Assembly: GCF_900177325.1 (NCBI RefSeq)
Contig: NZ_FXBL01000004.1
Location: 4,717,501 to 4,781,500 of the forward strand
Direction of reading: 5' to 3'
From: Mesorhizobium australicum
Lineage (GTDB): Bacteria > Pseudomonadota > Alphaproteobacteria > Rhizobiales > Rhizobiaceae
DNA: 64,000 bases
Shown here: in pieces, positions 58,394-64,000 of the stretch
Numbering within the stretch: the stretch's first letter is position 1
Layout of the letters: every line of letters starts with the position of its first letter
Notes under the pieces: model-generated
The model's input: only the letters and a program-made list of their open reading frames with translations
The model's database searches: none
What the model was told of the DNA's origin: nothing
Translations under genes and position numbers: made by a program

Positions 58394-59227
58394 ACGCGCG
58401 TCGAGATAGCGGCGGATCGCGGCGTTGAACTCGCCGCCGAGGATGAAGATCACCGAGATGATGTAGAGGAAGATCACCGCGATCATCACCGAGGCGAGGC
58501 CCGCATAGGTCGAGACATAGGTCGAGAACTGCCGGAGATACGCGGCGAAGATACTGGACCCGGCCAGCCAGGCGATCAGCGTGAAGACGATGCCCGGGAT
58601 GACGTCGCCCAGGCCCCGTCGCCCCGCCGGCAGCCAAAGATGCACGGCGAACAGGCCAAAGACGATGACGCCGGAGGCGATCACGTAGCGCCAGAGTGTG
58701 ATCGTGCCCATGTAGGGGCCGATCCAGTTCAGGTTCTTCTCGGCGATGTCGGCGATCAGCGGCGCCAGAACGAGCAGCACCGAAATCGCGAGGAAGCCGA
58801 GCGTGGCGATGAAGACGAAGGCCATGCTCTGGATGCGGCGGAAGAGAAAGGAACGCGTGTCTGCCACCCGGTAGGCGCGGTTGAGAGACGTTCTCAGCGC
58901 TTCGATGCCGTTGGAGGCGAACACCGCGGCGGCGATCACGGAGACCGTCAGGAAATCGCCACGCTGGACGGTGAGTACGTTGCGCACCTCCTTGGCGATC
59001 GGCTCGGCGATCTGCGGCGGCCACGTGTCGAAGACCAGATGCACCGCCGTATCCGCAAAGGCGTCCGCGCCGAGAAAGCTCGCGAGCGCTGTGGCGAAGA
59101 TCAGGAACGGAAACAGCGCCATCAGCGCGGAAATCGCCAGATGGCTGGACATCGACCAGCCATCGTCCGTGTTGAAGTGGCCCATCGCGTCGGACAGGAT
59201 CCGTTTCGCGGCGACGATGTTTCGCAT
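58376..59227 (-). CDS. YihY/virulence factor BrkB family protein
   Basis: A 283-residue membrane protein from ATG 59227 with six predicted helices; SMSSHLAISALMALFPFLIF and AAVFASNGIEALRTSLNRAY are the family's diagnostic segments, and FILGGEFNAAIRRYL is near the C-terminus. It was misnamed as ribonuclease BN in the past; the actual role, probably transport or envelope maintenance, is unsettled. Confidence 0.92.
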   Translation of the reverse strand: MRNIVAAKRILSDAMGHFNTDDGWSMSSHLAISALMALFPFLIFATALASFLGADAFADTAVHLVFDTWPPQIAEPIAKEVRNVLTVQRGDFLTVSVIAAAVFASNGIEALRTSLNRAYRVADTRSFLFRRIQSMAFVFIATLGFLAISVLLVLAPLIADIAEKNLNWIGPYMGTITLWRYVIASGVIVFGLFAVHLWLPAGRRGLGDVIPGIVFTLIAWLAGSSIFAAYLRQFSTYVSTYAGLASVMIAVIFLYIISVIFILGGEFNAAIRRYLDARSRIAG

Positions 59228-59391
59228 GGCTCTCCGCCGATTGTCTCGCAAGGTTGAATATGGGAAGGGTTTTCGGGAAACAACCCGCGCGGGGCCTTCC
59301 CGTCGCCGCCTTTGCACCCGAAATGTGCTTCAAGGGCCGCGGCAAGCGCCATGCGACGTGCGCCGGCGCGTGCCGGCAAGAGGAAAGAGCG

Positions 59392-59583
59392 ATGTCCACG
59401 GTCTTCAACATCTTCGCGATCGTCGCCATGGTCGCGGTCGTCATCGTGCTTCTGCGCGGGCTCTGGAACATGATGAAGGGCGGTGACGCGAACACGTCCA
59501 ACAAGCTGATGCAGGCGCGTGTCTTCCTCCAGTTCGTCGCGCTGTGCCTGGTGCTGCTCGCGGTCTACTTCACGCGCAAATGA
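59392..59583 (+). CDS. twin transmembrane (HIG1-like) protein
   Basis: A 63-residue protein from ATG 59392 with AGAGGAAAGA upstream. Two helices (IFAIVAMVAVVIVLLRGLW and FLQFVALCLVLLAVYF) are joined by a basic loop with SNKLMQARVFLQF, the alphaproteobacterial HIG1-like signature. Related proteins associate with cytochrome oxidase. It lies 19 bp before the PduO gene. Confidence 0.85.
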   Translation: MSTVFNIFAIVAMVAVVIVLLRGLWNMMKGGDANTSNKLMQARVFLQFVALCLVLLAVYFTRK

Positions 59584-59602
59584 GCGGCTTCCCGGGGGGA
59601 TC

Positions 59603-60184
59603 ATGGTCAAGCTGAACAAGATCTACACGCGCACCGGCGACGACGGCACCACGGGATTGGCTGCCGGCGGCAGGCGGCTCAAGCACGACCGGCGCGTCGA
59701 GGCCTACGGCACCGTGGACGAGGCGAACTCGACGATCGGAATGGCGCGGCTGTACACCGCCGAACAACATTCCGAGATCGACGCCATGCTGTTCCGGATG
59801 CAGAACGATCTCTTCGACCTTGGCGCCGACCTCGCCACGCCCGAGACGGGAAAGCCGCTCGGCTACGAGCCGCTGCGCATCGTGGCGGCGCAGGTGGTGC
59901 GCGTCGAGACCGACATCGATTCGCTCAACACACGCCTCCAGCCGCTCCGCTCCTTCGTGCTGCCGGGCGGTTCGCCGGCTTCCGCGCATCTCCACCTCGC
60001 TCGCACGGTCGTGCGCCGAGCCGAGCGGATCGCCGTCGAGCTCGCCCGTATGCCAGGCGAAAGCGTCAATCCGGAGGTCGTGAAATATCTCAACCGCGCC
60101 TCGGATTTCCTGTTCGTCGCCGCCCGCGTGGTCAATGACAACGGCGCGGCCGACGTGTTATGGGTGCCCGGACAGAACCGGTGA
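59603..60184 (+). CDS. cob(I)yrinic acid a,c-diamide adenosyltransferase (PduO type)
   Basis: A 193-residue PduO-type enzyme. The ATP-binding motif TRTGDDGTTGL is at residues 9-19, and VVRRAERIAVELA with YLNRASDFLFVAAR forms the corrin site. It makes adenosylcobalamin from cob(I)alamin. It is tightly linked to the twin-TM and rhomboid genes on the same strand. Confidence 0.94.
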   Translation: MVKLNKIYTRTGDDGTTGLAAGGRRLKHDRRVEAYGTVDEANSTIGMARLYTAEQHSEIDAMLFRMQNDLFDLGADLATPETGKPLGYEPLRIVAAQVVRVETDIDSLNTRLQPLRSFVLPGGSPASAHLHLARTVVRRAERIAVELARMPGESVNPEVVKYLNRASDFLFVAARVVNDNGAADVLWVPGQNR

Positions 60185-60209
60185 CGGTGGGGCCGTGGGG
60201 GCGCTCTGA

Positions 60210-60977
60210 ATGTTCATTCCGCTGCACGACGCCAACAGCCTGAAACACATCAAGATGCAGTATGTGACGATCGGGCTGATCGTCGCCAATGTCGTCGTCT
60301 GGCTGATGACCACCTTCTCCAGCGAGAATTTCGCGCAGGCGGCGGCGATCGGGCTGGGCTACATCCCCTCGACGATCTACGACCTCGCCGAGCGCGGTCC
60401 GGGCCAGATCCTCGTGCCGGACGTCTTCACCTACGTCACCTATGCATTCCTGCACGGCGACTTCATGCATCTCGCCGGCAACATGCTGTTCCTGTGGGTG
60501 TTCGGCGACAATGTCGAGGACGCGCTCGGCCATGTCCGTTTCCTGATCTTCTACCTGCTCTGCGCCATCGCCGGCGCCTGGCTGCACGGCATCGTCGACG
60601 TGAATTCGCAGGTGCCGCTGATCGGCGCCTCCGGCGCGATCGCGGGCGTGGTCTCGGCCTATCTCCTGCTGCATCCGCGGGTGAAGGTCTGGGTGCTGGT
60701 GCTGATGCGCCTGCCGCTGCGCATCCCCGCCTGGATCCCGATCGTGCTCTGGATCGCCTTCCAGTTCGTCATGTTCGCCGCCGCGGGCGAGGAGCAGGTC
60801 TCCTGGGCCGCGCATATCGGCGGCATCATCGCAGGCGCGGTGCTGGTCGTCTTCATGCGGCGCAAGGGCGTGCCGCTCTTCGACAAGGACATCGTCACGC
60901 CGCGCGGAGCCGAAGTTACCCTGCCGCCCCCGGCCACTGCGCCGGTTTCCCCAAGCGGGCCCTGGGGCCGGCAGTAG
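60210..60977 (+). CDS. rhomboid family intramembrane serine protease
   Basis: A 255-residue protease with six or more helices. The catalytic Ser141 is in IGASGAIAGV and the His202 in WAAHIGGIIAG. HGDFMHLAGNMLFLWVFG is the conserved H-x5-N helix. It cleaves single-pass membrane proteins within the membrane. The 265-bp gap after it holds a possible terminator and the etf promoter. Confidence 0.93.
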   Translation: MFIPLHDANSLKHIKMQYVTIGLIVANVVVWLMTTFSSENFAQAAAIGLGYIPSTIYDLAERGPGQILVPDVFTYVTYAFLHGDFMHLAGNMLFLWVFGDNVEDALGHVRFLIFYLLCAIAGAWLHGIVDVNSQVPLIGASGAIAGVVSAYLLLHPRVKVWVLVLMRLPLRIPAWIPIVLWIAFQFVMFAAAGEEQVSWAAHIGGIIAGAVLVVFMRRKGVPLFDKDIVTPRGAEVTLPPPATAPVSPSGPWGRQ

Positions 60978-61242
60978 CATTCTTGTCAGCCGACCCCGGC
61001 AGATCCGTCGTGGCCATGCCAACTCCCTTGCTGCCCTATGTGTTGGCGGCGCCGACACAGCCGTTTCGCGGCTGTCGTTTGCTTATTGACGCGACTGGCC
61101 CCCACGACTAGAGCAACAAGCGTTTTTCGGGTCTTTGAGGCCTGATGTCCGTTTTCTAGTGCCGCCACGTCGGCAATTGGCCAACCGGCAAGCCATCTGC
61201 GTGATAGCAGCGCCGGACACGCATCAGAGAGGAAATCGACGC
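60978..61242. promoter_or_regulatory. intergenic region with hairpin and candidate etfB promoter
   Basis: An ACAGCC...GGCTGT hairpin (about 61058-61077) followed by a T-rich stretch may end the rhomboid transcript. Downstream, TTGACG and CTAGAG 16 bp apart (about 61087-61114) resemble a housekeeping promoter for etfB, leaving a leader of about 120 nt. Both readings are weak. Confidence 0.3.
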
Positions 61243-61989
61243 ATGAAAGTACTTGTGCCTGTGAAGCGGGTTGTGGACGCGAATGTGAAGATCCGCGTCA
61301 AGGGCGACGGCTCGGGCGTCGAGCTCGCCAACGTGAAGATGGCGATGAATCCGTTCGACGAAATCAGCGTCGAGGAAGCGATCCGCCTGAAGGAAGCCGG
61401 CAAGGTCGAAGAGATCGTGGTCGTGTCGGTCGGCCCGGCACAGGCACAGGAGACGATCCGCACGGCGCTCGCGATGGGTGCTGACCGCGGCATTCTGGTC
61501 AAGGTCGACGAGACTGTGGAGCCCCTGTCCGTGGCCAAGATCCTCAAGGGCATCGCGGATGCCGAGAAGCCGGAACTGATCATCCTCGGCAAGCAGGCCA
61601 TCGACGACGACGCCAACCAGACCGGACAGATGCTGGCCGCACTGCTTGGCTGGTCGCAGGCGACGTTCGCCTCGAAGGTCGAGCTTGCCGATGGCAAGGC
61701 CAAGGTGACGCGCGAGGTCGACGGCGGCCTGCAGGTGATCGAGGTGAAGCTGCCGGCGATCGTGACGACGGATCTGCGCCTCAACCAGCCGCGCTACGCC
61801 TCGCTGCCGAACATCATGAAGGCGAAGAAGAAGCCGCTGGACGAAAAGACGGCCGGCGACTTCGGCGTCGAAGTGAAGGCGCGGCTGAAAGTGCTGAAAA
61901 CGGAGGAGCCGGGCGGCCGCAAGGCGGGCGTGAAGGTCAAGACCGTCCAGGAACTCGTGTCGGCCCTCAAGGGCGCCGGCGTCATCTGA
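61243..61989 (+). CDS. etfB: electron transfer flavoprotein subunit beta
   Basis: A 248-residue subunit from ATG 61243. It starts [19 protein letters not shown] and contains [17 protein letters not shown] and the AMP-binding [16 protein letters not shown]. With EtfA it carries electrons from acyl-CoA dehydrogenases to ETF-quinone oxidoreductase. It is 24 bp before etfA. Confidence 0.97.
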   Translation: MKVLVPVKRVVDANVKIRVKGDGSGVELANVKMAMNPFDEISVEEAIRLKEAGKVEEIVVVSVGPAQAQETIRTALAMGADRGILVKVDETVEPLSVAKILKGIADAEKPELIILGKQAIDDDANQTGQMLAALLGWSQATFASKVELADGKAKVTREVDGGLQVIEVKLPAIVTTDLRLNQPRYASLPNIMKAKKKPLDEKTAGDFGVEVKARLKVLKTEEPGGRKAGVKVKTVQELVSALKGAGVI

Positions 61990-62013
61990 GGCGATCAGGA
62001 AAGGATCAGAACA

Positions 62014-62943
62014 ATGGCAATTCTCCTCGTCGCCGAACACGACAACGCTTCGCTGTCGGACCAGACCTCGAAGGCCCTCTCCGCCGCGCTGAAGATCGGC
62101 TCGGACGTGCACATCCTCGTCGCCGGCAAGGGCGCCAAGGCAGCCGCCGATGCGGCCTCCAAGCTTAAGGGCGCAACCAAGGTGCTGCTTGCCGAGAGCG
62201 ATGCGCTGGCCGAACGCCTTGCCGAGCCGGTCGCGGCCACCGTTGTCGCGCTCGCGGGCGGCTACGACACGATCATCGCGCCGGCGACCACCATGGGCAA
62301 GAACGTCATGCCGCGCGTCGCTGCGCTGCTCGACGTGATGCAGATCTCCGAGATCATCGAGGTGGTCTCGGCCGACACGTTCAAGCGTCCGATCTACGCC
62401 GGCAATGCGATCCAGACGGTGCAGTCGTCTGATCCGAAGAAGGTGATCACCGTGCGCACCGCCTCGTTCCAGGCGGCAGGCGACGGCGGCTCGGCCCCGG
62501 TCGAGAGCGTCAACGCGGCGGCCGATCCGGGCCTCTCCTCCTTCGTCGAGAACCGGCTGTCGGAAAGCGACCGTCCGGAGCTGACCTCGGCCAAGATCAT
62601 CATCTCGGGTGGCCGCGCGCTGGGCTCCTCGGAGAAGTTCCAGGAGGTCATCCTGCCGGTGGCCGACAAGCTGGGTGCGGCCGTCGGCGCAAGCCGAGCC
62701 GCGGTCGACGCGGGCTATGCGCCGAACGACTGGCAGGTCGGTCAGACCGGTAAGGTGGTCGCGCCGCAGCTCTACATCGCGGTCGGCATCTCCGGCGCGA
62801 TCCAGCACCTCGCCGGCATGAAGGACTCGAAGGTCATCGTCGCGATCAACAAGGACGAGGAGGCCCCGATCTTCCAGGTCGCCGACTACGGCCTCGTCGG
62901 CGATCTCTTCACCATCCTGCCGGAACTCGAAAAGGCGCTTTGA
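62014..62943 (+). CDS. etfA: electron transfer flavoprotein subunit alpha
   Basis: A 309-residue subunit. The FAD-binding C-terminal part has [50 protein letters not shown] and [21 protein letters not shown]. It pairs with EtfB. A strong terminator follows at 62973. Confidence 0.97.
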   Translation: MAILLVAEHDNASLSDQTSKALSAALKIGSDVHILVAGKGAKAAADAASKLKGATKVLLAESDALAERLAEPVAATVVALAGGYDTIIAPATTMGKNVMPRVAALLDVMQISEIIEVVSADTFKRPIYAGNAIQTVQSSDPKKVITVRTASFQAAGDGGSAPVESVNAAADPGLSSFVENRLSESDRPELTSAKIIISGGRALGSSEKFQEVILPVADKLGAAVGASRAAVDAGYAPNDWQVGQTGKVVAPQLYIAVGISGAIQHLAGMKDSKVIVAINKDEEAPIFQVADYGLVGDLFTILPELEKAL

Positions 62944-62972
62944 CAGCCGGCCTGCAAAGGTATGAAATCTCT

Positions 62973-63006
62973 GGGGCGGGGTAGACGAAGTCTCCCCGCC
63001 CTTTTA
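62973..63006 (+). terminator. Rho-independent terminator after etfA
   Basis: A GGCGGGG-t-AGAC / GTCT-CCCCGCC stem (11 bp with one bulge, GAA loop) is followed by CTTTTAGTTT. It separates etfBA from the dehydrogenase gene. Confidence 0.75.
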
Positions 63007-63064
63007 GTTTGCACTGCACAAAGACCCGGGGCACTCGGGTCCGGGTGGAGACAGGGCGAGGAAC

Positions 63065-63943
63065 ATGGGCAAGATCGGAACCGTCGGCATCATCGGCGCC
63101 GGGCAGATGGGCGGCGGCATCGCCCATGTCGCGGCACTCGCCGGCTACGACGTCCTCCTCTACGACATCTCCAAGGACCGCATCGAGAAAGGCATCGCCA
63201 CCGTCAGCGGCAATATGGCTCGCCAGGTCGCCTCGGGGAAAATGCCTGAACAGACCCGAAACGCCGCTGTTGGCCGCATCCGGCCGGCCGAGACGATGCA
63301 GGATCTCGCCGGCGCCGACCTCGTGATCGAGGCGGCGACCGAGGACGAGACGGTCAAGCGCAAGATCTTCCAGCAGCTCTGCCCGGTGCTGAACCCGGAG
63401 GCGCTGCTTGCCACCAACACCTCCTCGATCTCGATCACCCGCATGGCGGCGAGCACGGACCGGCCGGAGCGTTTCATCGGCATCCACTTCATGAACCCGG
63501 TGCCGGTGATGAAACTGGTGGAGCTGGTGCGCGGCATCGCCACCGTCGACCAGACCTTCGAGGCGGCGAAGGCCTTTGTCCATTCTCTCGACAAGACGAT
63601 TACGGTGGCCGAGGACTTCCCGGCCTTCATCGTCAACCGCATCCTGCTGCCGATGATCAATGAGGCAATCTATGTGCTCTATGAGGGCGTGGGCACGGTC
63701 GAGGGCATCGACACGGCAATGAAGCTCGGCGCCAACCATCCGATGGGACCGCTGCAGCTCGCCGACTTCATCGGCCTCGACACCTGCCTGTCGATCATGC
63801 AGGTGCTGCACGACGGCCTGTCCGACACAAAATACCGCCCTTGCCCGCTTCTGGTGAAATATGTCGAGGCTGGCTGGCTCGGGCGCAAGGCCGGCCGCGG
63901 CTTCTACGACTATCGCGGCGAGACGCCCGTTCCGACGCGGTAG
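63065..63943 (+). CDS. 3-hydroxybutyryl-CoA dehydrogenase
   Basis: A 292-residue enzyme. The NAD motif IIGAGQMGGGIAHVAALAGY is at residues 9-28, and the C-terminal 3HCDH domain holds FIGIHFMNPVPVMKLVELV with the catalytic His, and DFPAFIVNRILLPMINEA. It interconverts acetoacetyl-CoA and 3-hydroxybutyryl-CoA in fatty-acid or polyhydroxybutyrate metabolism. It follows etfBA but has its own leader past a terminator. Confidence 0.96.
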   Translation: MGKIGTVGIIGAGQMGGGIAHVAALAGYDVLLYDISKDRIEKGIATVSGNMARQVASGKMPEQTRNAAVGRIRPAETMQDLAGADLVIEAATEDETVKRKIFQQLCPVLNPEALLATNTSSISITRMAASTDRPERFIGIHFMNPVPVMKLVELVRGIATVDQTFEAAKAFVHSLDKTITVAEDFPAFIVNRILLPMINEAIYVLYEGVGTVEGIDTAMKLGANHPMGPLQLADFIGLDTCLSIMQVLHDGLSDTKYRPCPLLVKYVEAGWLGRKAGRGFYDYRGETPVPTR

Positions 63944-63948
63944 GCATC

Positions 63949-64000
63949 CTAGAACACGTCCTTCCGCTTCCTGACTTCGGCGAAGACCGCCTCGTCGGAG
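63949..64000 (-). CDS. C-terminal fragment of a leftward gene (partial)
   Basis: On the minus strand the frame reads SDEAVFAEVRKRKDVF and stops with TAG at 63949-63951, 5 bp past the dehydrogenase stop. Only the last 16 residues are inside the window. Coding density and convergent position suggest a real gene, but the product cannot be named. Confidence 0.35.
   Translation of the reverse strand, partial: SDEAVFAEVRKRKDVF

Noticed and set aside
61058..61077. A riboswitch before etfB
   Set aside because: Only a simple hairpin and T-rich stretch are seen; no conserved riboswitch core could be matched.
61156..62808. A 550-codon open frame opposite etfB and etfA
   Set aside because: Antisense shadow of two well-identified genes, without a ribosome binding site or motifs.

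Overview
The window is chromosomal DNA of a high-GC alphaproteobacterium, most likely a Hyphomicrobiales (Rhizobiales) member close to Mesorhizobium/Phyllobacteriaceae. The evidence is the order lysC-ptsP-prfA-prmC-DUF4167-clpB, the order secA-ppiC-argJ-GNAT-mutT, a PduO cobalamin adenosyltransferase, the etfB-etfA-3-hydroxybutyryl-CoA dehydrogenase run, intergenic palindromic repeats of rhizobial type, and a small RNA of the alpha-r14 (NfeR1) type. No plasmid, phage or CRISPR signature was seen. One IS110-family insertion sequence is present.

Layout. 1-6.2 kb: envelope genes (M23 peptidase, L,D-transpeptidase), an MFS exporter and a TetR/SDR divergent pair with a clear operator. 6.2-8.5 kb: a GlxA-type AraC regulator facing a membrane-anchored DJ-1/PfpI protein, with a palindrome between them. 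8.5-11.7 kb: a compact operon of small conserved proteins ending in a transglutaminase-like enzyme, then three small proteins (two membrane) on the other strand. 11.7-16.2 kb: an FAD monooxygenase, an SH3 protein, two divergent EF-hand proteins (one with an apparent frameshift), and an ECF sigma / anti-sigma / periplasmic metal-sensor-like operon. 16.2-18.9 kb: a putative RiPP locus with two short genes, a radical SAM/SPASM enzyme and an HExxH enzyme. This is the most interesting unit in the window.

19-32 kb is mostly core: clpB, DUF4167, prmC, prfA, ptsP, lysC, a ChaC protein, an ABC-2 exporter and ubiG. 32.3-39.9 kb: a DUF4143 ATPase with an exceptional palindrome at its start, the DUF1178-nitrilase-grxC-comF run, a methyltransferase, a solitary Flp pilin, and mutT-GNAT-argJ. 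40-43.4 kb is accessory: a TetR/membrane protein pair, mosaic repeats and the IS110 element, set between argJ and ppiC. 43.4-47.3 kb: ppiC and secA. 47.3-52.3 kb: a secreted protein, a LuxR-type regulator, and a flippase plus GNAT pair for surface polysaccharide.

52.3-64 kb: an acyl-CoA synthetase, the anti-Shine-Dalgarno sRNA, tRNA-Leu(CAA), dsbB, an HNH endonuclease, alkA, gluQ, DMT and YihY membrane proteins, a twin-TM protein, PduO, a rhomboid protease, etfBA and hbd, and a fragment of one more gene at the right edge. Start positions were adjusted where a ribosome binding site or family alignment argued for it. All family assignments come from reading motifs; no database search was run.
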